A stretch of 49,889 bases of DNA, from positions 1 to 49,889 of the forward strand of contig CAYPLR010000008.1 of assembly GCA_964411675.1 (NCBI GenBank), written 5' to 3'. The translations under genes and the position numbers were made by a program. The stretch comes from JAAYBG01 sp964411675 (GTDB taxonomy: Bacteria > Bacillota_I > Bacilli_A > ML615J-28 > CAG-698). The notes under the pieces are model-generated. The model saw nothing but the letters and a program-made list of their open reading frames with translations. It searched no databases and was not told where the DNA came from. How positions within the stretch are numbered: the stretch's first letter is position 1; each line of letters starts with the position of its first letter. Of the stretch, positions 17,639 through 27,284 are shown one piece after another.

Positions 17639-19026
17639 AAAAAGCTTGGGAAAGAGAATATGAATTAATGAATCAAGCAAAACCAGTCGTTCTTGAAGAA
17701 GATGAACAAAGTTGGCTTTTTTCTGAACAAGTAGAACAAATGGATGATATTATGCTTAAATCAAAGTGGAAAAGTAATGTCCCCGGTTCAAATGCTCCTG
17801 AAAGAGTCATCATAGGAGCCATTGCAGATATGGGAAATATGGGTTATGACATAACAGAAGCTGAAAAACTAATTGATGAAGGTTTATTATATCTAGAAAA
17901 AAATGATATCGTTTCTTTGAATCGAGTTACTTGGAGAATATGGAATATCCTTAATCATGCGAAACCCATTCAAGACCATCCTTCACGAAAGTATCGTGTT
18001 TATGATAGCTTTGAAAAAATTTTAGAAGACATAGACCCAAATAATTTCTATGAAAAAGTAACAATGGATGAAAATTATTTACAACAAACTTATTATGGTT
18101 GGTTAGCACAAATCGTAGCAGGAGCAATTGGAACCGCAGTTGAAGGTTATACAACAAAAAATATTCGAGAAGCTTTTGGTGAAGTTTATGATTATGTACG
18201 TAAGCCAAATACTTATAATGATGATATTACCTATGAAATCGCATTTTTAAAAGCATTGGAAAGAAAAGGAAAAGAAATCTCCTCTGCAGATATTGCTGAA
18301 GAATGGGCAGCTTTAATTCCTTTTGGTTGGTCAGCAGAAGAATGGGCATTAAAAAATATAAAAATGGGAATCTATCCTCCTGAAAGCGGATATTTACATA
18401 ATCCATATCGAGAATGGATTGGTGCACAGATGCGAGGAGCTGTTTGTGGAATGGTCGCTCCAAATAATCCCTTAAAAGCTGCAGAATTAGCATTTAAAGA
18501 TGGGGTTGTTTCTCATTATAATAATGGAGTCATTGGTGAAATCTTTAATGCAGTATTGGTTAGTCTTGCTTATGGATGTAAAGATGTAAAAGAAATTGTT
18601 GAGACAACAATCAACCATTTCATTCCTAAAAAAAGTGAATATTATACGGTAGTAAAATATTCACTTGATGTTTGTAAAGAGAAAAAAGATTGGGAAACAG
18701 CTTGGAAAACCATTATTAATCAATATAAACAATACAATTGGATTCATGCTTATCCTAATGCTGCCGCTGAAGTGGTTTCATTATGGTTTGGAAACAATGA
18801 TTTTGATGAAACAATGCATGTATGTGCGATGATTGGATATGATGTAGATTGTAACGCTGCCCAGATTGCGACCTTATTAGGAATTATATTGAAAGAAAAA
18901 GCTTTAAAAGAAAAATGGACAAAACCAATTGGGGATGAATTAAAAACCTATATTAGAGCTAATAAATCAATTAGTATTAAAGATCTTGCAAAATTTACAG
19001 TAAAATTGGCAAAAACAATTGCTTGA
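17635..19026 (+). CDS. ADP-ribosylglycohydrolase-family protein, candidate nucleosidase
   Basis: 463 residues. About 150 N-terminal residues of unassigned, mostly helical sequence precede an ADP-ribosylglycohydrolase (ARH/DraG) fold. The metal motifs are NDDIT at 195-199, where the family has NDDT-like sequence, and GYDVDCNAA at 401-409, where it has GGDTDTNA; the key D196, D197, D403, D405 and N407 are kept. The family splits N-glycosidic bonds to ADP-ribose or ribose. Its place between a nucleoside importer and a ribokinase makes a nucleoside or ADP-ribose hydrolase likely (inference). It overlaps the permease stop by 4 bases and has GGAGGGG as ribosome binding site. Confidence 0.82.
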   Translation: MKKAWEREYELMNQAKPVVLEEDEQSWLFSEQVEQMDDIMLKSKWKSNVPGSNAPERVIIGAIADMGNMGYDITEAEKLIDEGLLYLEKNDIVSLNRVTWRIWNILNHAKPIQDHPSRKYRVYDSFEKILEDIDPNNFYEKVTMDENYLQQTYYGWLAQIVAGAIGTAVEGYTTKNIREAFGEVYDYVRKPNTYNDDITYEIAFLKALERKGKEISSADIAEEWAALIPFGWSAEEWALKNIKMGIYPPESGYLHNPYREWIGAQMRGAVCGMVAPNNPLKAAELAFKDGVVSHYNNGVIGEIFNAVLVSLAYGCKDVKEIVETTINHFIPKKSEYYTVVKYSLDVCKEKKDWETAWKTIINQYKQYNWIHAYPNAAAEVVSLWFGNNDFDETMHVCAMIGYDVDCNAAQIATLLGIILKEKALKEKWTKPIGDELKTYIRANKSISIKDLAKFTVKLAKTIA

Positions 19027-19034
19027 GGTACTTT

Positions 19035-19940
19035 ATGAAAAGAATATTTGTATTGGGTAGTCTAAATATTGACTTAAGTATTAGTTGTAATCTTTTTCCA
19101 GTATCAGGGGAAACAGTGATAGGAAAAGATTTCTTTTCTAATCCAGGGGGAAAAGGAGCGAATCAAGCAGTTGCTGCTGCTAAGGCAGGGGGAAATGTAA
19201 TCATGCTTGGAGCAGTAGGAAATGATTCTTTTGGAAAACAATTGAAAAAGAATTTGAAAAAAGTGAAAATTAATGATAAATATGTTGTTAAAAAAGAAGG
19301 TCCTACGGGAGTAGCAGTCATTATTATTCATGATCAAAACAATCGAATTATTTTAGATACAGGAGCTAATTATTGTTATGAATACGTTGATTTTGAGAAA
19401 ATACTTACAAAATTAGCTAAACCAGGTGATTATTTGATTACACAACTAGAAACTAAAATCGAAGTAGTTAAAAAAGGATTAGTATTGGCAAAAAAATTAG
19501 GAATGACAACCATTTTAAATCCAGCACCAGCATTACCTCTTGATGATCAAATCCTTGAAAATTGTGATTATTTTATTCCTAATGAAAACGAAAGTTATGT
19601 TGTTTCAAACAACCATTCCAAGAAAATTGAAGATTTATTTGAATATTTTCTTAATAAAAGGATTAAAAATGTCATTATCACCTTAGGTGAACAAGGATGT
19701 GCTTTCAATGATGGAGATAAAGTTAATTATATGAAAGCAAAAAAGGTAAATGTTGTTGATACAACAGCAGCAGGAGATACTTTTATCGGTTCTTTGGCGG
19801 CTAAACTAGCAGAAAATAATAGTCTTGAAGTAGCATTAAATTATGCAAATGTTGCTTCTGCAATTGCAATTACACGTCAAGGAGCGCAGCAATCGATTCC
19901 AACGAAAAAAGAGGTAGAAGAATATTTAAAAAATAAATGA
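19035..19940 (+). CDS. rbsK: Ribokinase (PfkB family)
   Basis: 301-residue PfkB carbohydrate kinase with N-terminal motif NPGGKGANQAVAAA and C-terminal anion-hole motif DTTAAGDTF, with the catalytic Asp in AAGD (the usual residue before AG is Gly; here Ala). The length and NIDLS start are those of ribokinase. The ATG is 5 nt after GAGGT, which beats an in-frame TTG at 19023. It would convert ribose released by the hydrolase upstream to ribose 5-phosphate; deoxyribokinase cannot be excluded. Confidence 0.88.
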   Translation: MKRIFVLGSLNIDLSISCNLFPVSGETVIGKDFFSNPGGKGANQAVAAAKAGGNVIMLGAVGNDSFGKQLKKNLKKVKINDKYVVKKEGPTGVAVIIIHDQNNRIILDTGANYCYEYVDFEKILTKLAKPGDYLITQLETKIEVVKKGLVLAKKLGMTTILNPAPALPLDDQILENCDYFIPNENESYVVSNNHSKKIEDLFEYFLNKRIKNVIITLGEQGCAFNDGDKVNYMKAKKVNVVDTTAAGDTFIGSLAAKLAENNSLEVALNYANVASAIAITRQGAQQSIPTKKEVEEYLKNK

Positions 19941-19961
19941 TGTTAAAGAGGTGCTATTATT

Positions 19962-20969
19962 ATGGCAGTTACATTGAAATTTCTAAGTGAGAAAGCCAAT
20001 TTATCAACAACAACAGTTTCGCTAATTTTAAATGGAAAAAATGTTCGTGTTTCCGAAACCAAAAAGAAGCATGTACTTCAATTAGCAAAGGAATATAATT
20101 ATATTCCCAATTCATTAGCTGTTGGATTGGTAACAAAAAAAACAAAAACAATAGGATTAATTATCCCTGATATTAGCAATATCTTTTTTGCAGAAATTGC
20201 AAAAAACATAGAGCAAGAAGCAAATATGAAGGGATATAGTGTAATCTTATGTAATACTAATGATAAATTATCGGAAGAAATAAAATATGCCAATCTTTTA
20301 TTTTCAAAAGGAGTCGATGCGTTAGTAATATGTCCAGCAATTGAAACCGTAGATAAATTTGATTATATCAATAAGTTTATTGATGCCCGCAAAGGAGTCA
20401 TTGTTTTTGATAGATTTTTCTCAGGAATGCTTTGTTCCTCTGTAATCACAGATAATCTAAATGGTAGTATCGAAGCAGTAAAATATCTTATTAACAAAGG
20501 ACATACGAAAATTGGATGTATCACTGGACCGCTTAATTCCTATTCAGCAAGATTACGGATTGAAGGATATAAAAAAGCTTTGCAGGATGCAAACATTGAA
20601 ATTAATGAAGAACTTATTATTGCTGGTGATTATAAATTTGAAAGTGGCTATAATCAAGGATTGAAAATTATGGAAAAGGACATTACAGCAGTTTTTGTTT
20701 GTAATGATTTAATGGCATATGGTTTTTACCATGCTGCAAAAAAATTGGGAAGAAAAATTCCCCACGATATTTCTATCATCGGTTTTGATGACTTGTTATT
20801 TTCATCTATGTTAGATGTTCCCCTAACAAGTGTTAAACAAAACATCCATGCTATATCAAGTAATATTAGTATGTTGCTTGATAAACTTTTAATTGGGAAT
20901 TTGGAAATAAACAACGTTATTTTACCAACAATCATTACAGAAAGAAACAGTGTGAAACAGATTATTTAA
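19962..20969 (+). CDS. LacI/GalR-family transcriptional repressor
   Basis: 335-residue LacI-family regulator: N-terminal helix-turn-helix (TLKFLSEKANLSTTTVSLILNG near residues 4-25, given here as the TLKFLSEKANLS and TTTVSLILNG halves), hinge at about 50-60 (NSLAVGLVTKKTKTIG), then a periplasmic-binding-like effector domain ending FDDLLFSSMLDVPLTSVKQ. As last gene of the operon, behind a GAGGTG site, it probably represses the operator at 10723-10748 and so controls itself. The effector may be ribose, a nucleoside or a phosphate ester. Confidence 0.9.
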   Translation: MAVTLKFLSEKANLSTTTVSLILNGKNVRVSETKKKHVLQLAKEYNYIPNSLAVGLVTKKTKTIGLIIPDISNIFFAEIAKNIEQEANMKGYSVILCNTNDKLSEEIKYANLLFSKGVDALVICPAIETVDKFDYINKFIDARKGVIVFDRFFSGMLCSSVITDNLNGSIEAVKYLINKGHTKIGCITGPLNSYSARLRIEGYKKALQDANIEINEELIIAGDYKFESGYNQGLKIMEKDITAVFVCNDLMAYGFYHAAKKLGRKIPHDISIIGFDDLLFSSMLDVPLTSVKQNIHAISSNISMLLDKLLIGNLEINNVILPTIITERNSVKQII

Positions 20970-20977
20970 TGAAAGTG

Positions 20978-21005
20978 CTTATGTCATGGTGACATAAGTT
21001 TTTTT
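20978..21005 (+). terminator. Terminator of the salvage operon
   Basis: Stem CTTATGTCA / TGACATAAG (9 bp), TGG loop, then seven T, 8 bases after the lacI-type gene. Confidence 0.92.
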
Positions 21006-21050
21006 ATGAATATAGATTTTCGGTAATATCTATGATATTGTCTAAAAATA

Positions 21051-21059
21051 TGATATAAT
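21051..21059 (+). promoter_or_regulatory. Extended -10 of the mutS-mutL-miaA operon
   Basis: TGATATAAT 42 bp before the mutS start. No convincing -35 at 16-18 bp; extended -10 promoters can work without one. Confidence 0.55.
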
Positions 21060-21100
21060 TAATATAAATTGTTATAGAGATTAAGAATTCAGGTGAAAAA

Positions 21101-23665
21101 ATGTACGAAAACATTGATAAAATGCAATATACGCCAATGATGCGTCAGTACTTAACGATTAAAGAACAATATCCAGACACCTTAGTTTTCTTTCGATTAG
21201 GTGATTTTTATGAGATGTTTTTTAATGATGCAATTGTTGCTAGTCACGAATTAGAAATTGTGTTAACAGGGCGTGATGCAGGAACTGAAGAAAGAGTTCC
21301 TATGTGTGGTGTTCCTTACCATGCTGTAAGTACATATCTGGATAAATTAACAGAAAAAGGGTATAAAGTAGCTATTGTTGAGCAAGTAGAAGATCCTGCA
21401 TTAGCAAAAGGAATTGTCACTCGCGAAGTTATTAAAGTAGTAACACCAGGTACTGTCACTGAAGGAGCAAACCTAGAAGAAAAAGATAATAATTTCCTAG
21501 TTTCTATTAGCTATGATAAGACTTTCTATGTATTAAGTTATGCAGATTTAACAACAGGAGAAAACTATCTAACAAATTTACCATTAAATGATGAATTGTT
21601 GTTCGCTGAAATCTTAAAATTAAAGAGCCGAGAAATTGTTATTGGTGATGATTTTAATCAAAATATTATTCGCCCACTATTATCCATTGTTCCGATTACT
21701 ATTTCAATAGAAAATGATTGCAACGAAGTTAGTTACTTAAAAGGATTAACAGAAGAATTAAATAAAACAGAAGAAAAAACATTTTGGAGAATGATTAACT
21801 ATATTATTCGTACTCAAAAACGAACTTTAATTCACATGCAAAAAGTATTAAAGTATGATATTAATGGTTTCTTAAAAATTGATTTTTCTTCTCGTAGAAA
21901 TTTAGAACTCCTAGAAACATTACGCTTTCAGAATAAAAAAAATACATTGCTGAATATTCTAGATAAATGTCAAACTGCTATGGGAAGTAGATATTTAAAG
22001 AAAAATATCATATTCCCTTTGATAGATAAAGAAAGATTAGAAAAGCGATATGATATTATTGACAATATGCGTAAAAAGTTTTTGGAGACTGAAGAATTAC
22101 GCCAACTATTAGTAGATGTTTATGATTTAGAAAGAATTGTTGGTAAGATCTCTTATGAATCAGTAAACCCAAAAGACTTATTGCAATTAAAAAAATCATT
22201 AGGTATTTTACCAAAGTTACATGAACTGTTAAAAGAAATTAAGATTGATGATCATTTTAATTTAGAACAAGATGCCAATGATTATATCAACTTATATCGA
22301 TTGCTTGATTCTGCAATTTCCCTTGATGCTCCATTTAGTGCTAAAGATGGTGGAGTCATTAAAAGTGGATATCATATCGAATTAGATAAATTAAGAGATG
22401 TGAATGCTTCTAGTAAGGATTATTTATTAACACTTGAAGCATCAGAACGAGAAAGAACGGGGATTAAAAACCTAAAAGTAGGTTTTAATCGTGTTTTTGG
22501 TTATTATATTGAAGTTTCAAAAGGCAGCTGTGCTCATGTAAAAGATGACTTTGGTTATATTAGAAAACAAACATTAAGCAATGCTGAACGATTTATTACC
22601 GAAGAACTAAAAGAAAAAGAAACACTAATTTTACGAGCTGAAGAAAAGATTCTAGAATTAGAATATGAATTATTTGTTGAAATTCGTAATAATTGTAAAA
22701 ACTATGTTGTTTGTTTACAAAAATTAGCAAAAACTTTGTCTGAACTTGATATGATGCAAAGCTTTACAAAAATTTCTAAAGAAAACAACTATGTACGACC
22801 TAAATTAAACACAGAAAACATCCTAGATATCAAGAATGGACGTCATCCAGTTATTGAAAAATACAAGGATAATTTTATTGCCAATGACACGAAAATGAAA
22901 GAAGATGACCTTATTCTTTTAATCACCGGGCCGAATATGAGTGGTAAGTCAACTTATATGAGGCAAATTGCTTTGATCGCAATTATGGCTCAAATTGGCT
23001 GCTTTGTTAGTGCAAGTAGTGCTAATATTCCTCTATTTGACGCTATTTATACTAGAATTGGAGCTGCTGATGATATTGTCAGTGGACAATCAACTTTTAT
23101 GGTAGAGATGAGTGAGGTGAATAATGCTTTATCTTTTGCCACTAGTAAGTCATTGATTTTGTTTGATGAAATTGGTCGGGGAACGGCTACTTATGATGGC
23201 ATGGCTTTAGCACAATCTATTTTAGAATATGTTCATAACAAGGTTTGTTGTAAAACTCTTTTCTCAACCCATTATCATGAATTAACTTCTCTAGAAAAAG
23301 ATTTTCCTCATTTAAAGAATGTTCACGTAACTGCAGAAGATGTTCAAGGCGAGATTGTTTTCATGCATAAGGTTGTAAAAGGTGCTGTAGACAAGAGTTA
23401 TGGAATCAATGTTGCAAAATTAGCTAATATTCCTTTGGATGTTATATTACGAGCTAAGGATTTATTACAAAAATTAGAAGAACATCGTAAATATGATCAT
23501 GATAAACTGTCGATTAAAAATTATCAAACACCATTGCTATACGATTCAAAGACAGAAAAAGAAACGATTGCTTTGGATAAAATCAAAGAAGCCAATATTG
23601 ACGAAATGAGTCCTCTTGAGGCAATTAATTTATTAGATGAATTGAAAAGATTACTAAGAAAGTAG
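21101..23665 (+). CDS. mutS: DNA mismatch repair protein MutS
   Basis: 854-residue full-length MutS. The N-terminal mismatch-reading motif FFRLGDFYEMF, the core lever/clamp region, the P-loop GPNMSGKST at 610-618, and FDEIGRGTATYDG and THYHELT in the ATPase domain are intact. It recognises mismatches and recruits MutL, encoded 8 bases downstream. The start lies after a weak CAGGTG. Presence of MutS-MutL argues against a highly reduced mollicute, most of which lack the pair. Confidence 0.97.
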   Translation: MYENIDKMQYTPMMRQYLTIKEQYPDTLVFFRLGDFYEMFFNDAIVASHELEIVLTGRDAGTEERVPMCGVPYHAVSTYLDKLTEKGYKVAIVEQVEDPALAKGIVTREVIKVVTPGTVTEGANLEEKDNNFLVSISYDKTFYVLSYADLTTGENYLTNLPLNDELLFAEILKLKSREIVIGDDFNQNIIRPLLSIVPITISIENDCNEVSYLKGLTEELNKTEEKTFWRMINYIIRTQKRTLIHMQKVLKYDINGFLKIDFSSRRNLELLETLRFQNKKNTLLNILDKCQTAMGSRYLKKNIIFPLIDKERLEKRYDIIDNMRKKFLETEELRQLLVDVYDLERIVGKISYESVNPKDLLQLKKSLGILPKLHELLKEIKIDDHFNLEQDANDYINLYRLLDSAISLDAPFSAKDGGVIKSGYHIELDKLRDVNASSKDYLLTLEASERERTGIKNLKVGFNRVFGYYIEVSKGSCAHVKDDFGYIRKQTLSNAERFITEELKEKETLILRAEEKILELEYELFVEIRNNCKNYVVCLQKLAKTLSELDMMQSFTKISKENNYVRPKLNTENILDIKNGRHPVIEKYKDNFIANDTKMKEDDLILLITGPNMSGKSTYMRQIALIAIMAQIGCFVSASSANIPLFDAIYTRIGAADDIVSGQSTFMVEMSEVNNALSFATSKSLILFDEIGRGTATYDGMALAQSILEYVHNKVCCKTLFSTHYHELTSLEKDFPHLKNVHVTAEDVQGEIVFMHKVVKGAVDKSYGINVAKLANIPLDVILRAKDLLQKLEEHRKYDHDKLSIKNYQTPLLYDSKTEKETIALDKIKEANIDEMSPLEAINLLDELKRLLRK

Positions 23666-23673
23666 GATTTTTT

Positions 23674-25488
23674 ATGGGTAAAATCATTAGACTTGATCAA
23701 CATACTACCAATTTAATTGCCGCTGGTGAAGTAATTGAACGAGCAGCTTCTGTTGTTAAAGAGCTAGTGGAAAATTCAATTGATGCAGCAGCTTCAAGCA
23801 TCAATATTTCTTTACTTGATTCGGGATTAAAAGAAATTGTTGTGAGTGACAATGGAACTGGAATGGATGCAGTAGATGCTAGATTAGCACTAGAACCCCA
23901 TGCAACCAGTAAAATTACAAAACCAAACGATCTTTTTAATATCTCAACATTAGGTTTTCGCGGTGAAGCTTTAGCTTCTATCGTCGCTGTTTCTCATTTT
24001 AAATTAAAAACGTGTATAACAGGAGAAAAAGGACTCATGATTGTTTTAAAAGGGGGAGAAATCATTAGTGAAGCCATCGTAGCACATCCCCATGGAACAG
24101 AAATTACAGTTCGTAATTTGTTCTATAATACCCCAGCACGATTACAAAATTTGAAATCAGAAGCTCAAGAATTAAGTTATATTGTAGATTATGTGAATAA
24201 GATGGCATTTGCTAACCCTCAATTAGCTTTTAAACTATATAATAATGAAAAACTATTGGTTCAAACCTATGGTAGTAATGATTTATTAGAAGTCATTGCT
24301 AGCATTTATGGAACGGATATTGCAAAAAACATGGTAAAAATGGAACGTAGTGATGGATATTTTCATATTCATGGATATACATCTAATATTGTAACAACAC
24401 GTTCCTCAAGAAATAGTATAACCATCATTGTCAATGGTCGAATTGTTCGCAATAACAACATTATCAATGCTGTTGTTGAGGGATATCATAATCTTCTCAT
24501 GACGGGAAGATATCCACTAAGTATTATAAATATTACAGTAGACACTTCATTAGTGGATGTCAATGTTCATCCAGCTAAACTAGAAGTTCGTTTTAGCAAT
24601 GAGGAAGGTTTAATTAATCTAATCAAAGAAGCAGTCAAAACTGCTCTTGTAGAGGTTGATTTATCTGTTAGTTTAGATAAGAACGAAAATGGAACACCCT
24701 ATCACAGCGATATATTTGTCAGAGAAGAAAGTAAACCTTATACATTTACTATGAAAACCCCCGATTTAGAGGATTTAGAAGAAAATCAAAATGAAGGGTC
24801 TTCGAAAGAAGAAATAGAAACCTTAAGAGAAACATTTACTCAACAACAATATTCTTTTACCAAGTACGATGAAAAACCATTAGAGAAATTGGAAGTAAAA
24901 TCTTCTCGTTTACCAAGACTGGAATACATAGGGCAACTTTTTGGTACTTATTTATTAGCTCAAAATGAGGATTTGTTTTATCTAATTGATCAACATGCAG
25001 CGAATGAAAGAATTAATTATGAAGAAATCATTCTCCATTTACAAAATAGTAATACCAAACACTATGAATTATTAGTCCCAATTAAATTGTTCTTCACCAC
25101 CAATGAAGCCATTGTAATCAATGAAAAAATTCTAGAAATCGGAGAATTAGGGATAAAATTGGAAGAGTTTGGTGGGGGTACTTATTTAGTTCGTGAAATT
25201 CCAGATTGGATTTTCCGCGGTTCAGAAAAAGAATTTGTTGAAGAGATTATTTTAAACCTTGTTAATAACCGAAAAACTGAAAAATATCAATTTCTAGATT
25301 CCCTAGCAAAATCACTTGCTTGTAAGAAAAGCATTAAAGCCAATGAATTTGTAAATAAACAAGAAGTGGAATACTTATTGCAAAAGTTATCAAACTGTGA
25401 GAATCCATTTACTTGTCCTCATGGTAGACCTGTTATTGTAAAGTTTTCTCGTTATGAAATTGAAAAATGGTTTAAAAGAATTGTATGA
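23674..25488 (+). CDS. mutL: DNA mismatch repair protein MutL
   Basis: 604-residue MutL: N-terminal GHKL ATPase (IAAGEVIERAASVVKEL, E and N of ELVENSIDA, DNGTGMD, GFRGEAL) and a C-terminal dimerisation/endonuclease domain. The endonuclease-type motif reads DQHAANERINYEE at 439-451, and the zinc-site motif CPHGRP begins at C581, so this is a nicking MutL as in bacteria without MutH. Overlaps miaA by 4 bases (ATGA). Confidence 0.96.
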   Translation: MGKIIRLDQHTTNLIAAGEVIERAASVVKELVENSIDAAASSINISLLDSGLKEIVVSDNGTGMDAVDARLALEPHATSKITKPNDLFNISTLGFRGEALASIVAVSHFKLKTCITGEKGLMIVLKGGEIISEAIVAHPHGTEITVRNLFYNTPARLQNLKSEAQELSYIVDYVNKMAFANPQLAFKLYNNEKLLVQTYGSNDLLEVIASIYGTDIAKNMVKMERSDGYFHIHGYTSNIVTTRSSRNSITIIVNGRIVRNNNIINAVVEGYHNLLMTGRYPLSIINITVDTSLVDVNVHPAKLEVRFSNEEGLINLIKEAVKTALVEVDLSVSLDKNENGTPYHSDIFVREESKPYTFTMKTPDLEDLEENQNEGSSKEEIETLRETFTQQQYSFTKYDEKPLEKLEVKSSRLPRLEYIGQLFGTYLLAQNEDLFYLIDQHAANERINYEEIILHLQNSNTKHYELLVPIKLFFTTNEAIVINEKILEIGELGIKLEEFGGGTYLVREIPDWIFRGSEKEFVEEIILNLVNNRKTEKYQFLDSLAKSLACKKSIKANEFVNKQEVEYLLQKLSNCENPFTCPHGRPVIVKFSRYEIEKWFKRIV

Positions 25489-26396
25489 ATAAAAAAGTGA
25501 TTGTTTTAACTGGCCCAACAGGAGTAGGGAAAACAGAAATTTCATTAAAACTTGCTACTAAATTTGATGGAGAAATTATCAATGCCGATGCTTCCCAAGT
25601 TAGGAAGAAATTGAATATTGGTACAGCAAAAATAGACCTATCGTCTACTTCAATCCACCATCATTTGATTGATTTTCTCGATGTAACTGAAAAATTTTCA
25701 ATTTATGATTATCAAATATTAGCTCGTAAAACAATCGATGAAATTTTAAAAAAAGAAAAAATTCCTTTCCTTGTTGGTGGATCTGGACTTTATTTAAATG
25801 CTGTTTTATATGATTATGATTTATCTGCTAGTAGTCGTAGTGAAGAATTTGTGAAACAGTATGATCATATGAGTGATACTGAATTACATCAAAAGTTGCA
25901 AGAAATTGATTGTATTGCTGCAAATAAAATTCCTTATAGCAATCGTAGACGAGTTTTACGAGCCTTAGAAATGGGTTTGACAGGAACAAAAAAAATTAGC
26001 GAGAATGTTACAAAAAACGAACCTATTTATGACTGTTTGCTACTTTGTTTTAATACGGATAGAGATGAGTTATATAAAAGAATTAATCAACGTGTAGAAA
26101 CAATGTTTACTAGGGGATGGATTAAAGAATGTCAGGATTTACTTACAGAAGGTATCGATATTACTAAGATAAAAGACATTGGATATCAAGAAATAGGTAA
26201 ATATTTACAAGGTCTTCTATCTTTTGAAGAGACAAAAGAGATCATCAAACAAAAAACTAGGAATTATGCAAAGCGTCAATTAACTTGGTTTAGGAATAAA
26301 ATGAAATGCCAATTTATTACTATTGATTATAATAACCAAGATGATAGTCTATTAGAAGCAAGTAAAGCGATTCAACAATTCCTAGATCAAAGATAA
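25485..26396 (+). CDS. miaA: tRNA dimethylallyltransferase
   Basis: 303-residue isopentenyl-tRNA transferase that adds dimethylallyl to A37 of tRNAs reading UNN codons. P-loop GPTGVGKT at 10-17, DASQVRKKLNIGTAK, LVGGSGLYLNA and the C-terminal KQKTRNYAKRQLTWFR that contacts tRNA are all visible. mutS-mutL-miaA is a common Firmicutes order; the ATGA overlap with mutL indicates coupling. Confidence 0.95.
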   Translation: MNKKVIVLTGPTGVGKTEISLKLATKFDGEIINADASQVRKKLNIGTAKIDLSSTSIHHHLIDFLDVTEKFSIYDYQILARKTIDEILKKEKIPFLVGGSGLYLNAVLYDYDLSASSRSEEFVKQYDHMSDTELHQKLQEIDCIAANKIPYSNRRRVLRALEMGLTGTKKISENVTKNEPIYDCLLLCFNTDRDELYKRINQRVETMFTRGWIKECQDLLTEGIDITKIKDIGYQEIGKYLQGLLSFEETKEIIKQKTRNYAKRQLTWFRNKMKCQFITIDYNNQDDSLLEASKAIQQFLDQR

Positions 26397-26422
26397 TTCC
26401 TCCCGATAGGAGGAATTTTATT
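26395..26422 (+). terminator. Terminator after miaA
   Basis: Stem AATTCCTCC / GGAGGAATT, 5-nt loop CGATA, then TTATTT. The left arm overlaps the miaA stop codon. The right arm holds a GGAGG that is not followed by a start, so it is not a ribosome binding site. Confidence 0.8.
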
Positions 26423-26434
26423 TGTATGATATTC

Positions 26435-26463
26435 TTGAAAAAAAGCGTAAAATAGGGTATATT
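26435..26463 (+). promoter_or_regulatory. Promoter of rluB
   Basis: TTGAAA (26435-26440), 17-bp spacer, TATATT (26458-26463), 23 bp before the ATG. Confidence 0.75.
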
Positions 26464-26486
26464 AATATTAATAGGAGAAAATAATA

Positions 26487-27227
26487 ATGGAGAGATTACA
26501 AAAATATATGGCCCGTAGCGGTATAGCTTCTAGGCGAAAAGCAGAAGATATGATTCGTGAAGGTAAGGTGAAAGTAAATGGAGAAGTCATCACAGAGATG
26601 GGATATAAAATTTCTGGTAATGATATTGTTGAAGTGGAAGATAAGGTTTTAGAGGTAAAAGAAAAGCGTTACCTTGTAATGAATAAGCCTCGTGGTATCA
26701 TTTCTTCATCAAATGATGAGAAAGGGCGTCAAACTGTCATTTCTATTTTACCTCAAGAGTATAAAGGTTATCGTTTGTTCCCTGTAGGGAGACTTGATTA
26801 TGATACCAAAGGTGTTTTGTTACTTACCAATGATGGCGAATTCATGAACACTCTTGTAGGTCCTACATCGGTTTTGCCAAAAGAATACCTTGCTCGAGTA
26901 GAGGGTGAAGTCATGAAAGAGGATATTTTAAAACTTGAATCTGGTGTAGAAATAGATGGCTATACAACAAAAAGATGTAAAGCATATATTGCAAGTGTTG
27001 ATAGAAAAAACAATTCCTCATCAGTAGGTATTATCCTTCGTGAAGGAAAATATCATCAAGTGAAAAAAATGATGGATGCTATAGGACACCCTGTGAAACG
27101 TTTAACACGAATTAGTTTTGGCGAAATCACTGTTGAAGGCTTAGCAGAAGGAGAAATCCGCGAATTGACACCTCATGAAATTAAAAGATTGTTAGTTCAA
27201 AGCCAACAAGCAAAAAATATCAAATAG
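26487..27227 (+). CDS. rluB: 23S rRNA pseudouridine synthase RluB family
   Basis: 246 residues: N-terminal S4 RNA-binding domain (LQKYMARSGIASRRKAE, residues about 3-60) and RsuA/RluB catalytic domain with GRLDYDTKGVLLLTNDGE, whose Asp in GRLDYDT is the nucleophile. Makes pseudouridine in the 23S rRNA peptidyl transferase region (RluB) or, less likely, a related site. Preceded by AGGAGA. Comes before cmk as in many Firmicutes. Confidence 0.9.
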   Translation: MERLQKYMARSGIASRRKAEDMIREGKVKVNGEVITEMGYKISGNDIVEVEDKVLEVKEKRYLVMNKPRGIISSSNDEKGRQTVISILPQEYKGYRLFPVGRLDYDTKGVLLLTNDGEFMNTLVGPTSVLPKEYLARVEGEVMKEDILKLESGVEIDGYTTKRCKAYIASVDRKNNSSSVGIILREGKYHQVKKMMDAIGHPVKRLTRISFGEITVEGLAEGEIRELTPHEIKRLLVQSQQAKNIK

Positions 27228-27230
27228 TAT

Positions 27231-27259
27231 TTGATGTTTCATAATTGATATGATATAAT
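27231..27259 (+). promoter_or_regulatory. Promoter of the cmk-rpsA fusion gene
   Basis: TTGATG (27231-27236), 17-bp spacer, TATAAT (27254-27259) with TGA in front (extended -10). Confidence 0.75.
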
Positions 27260-27284
27260 AATATAGTATATTTAGAGGTGCGTT

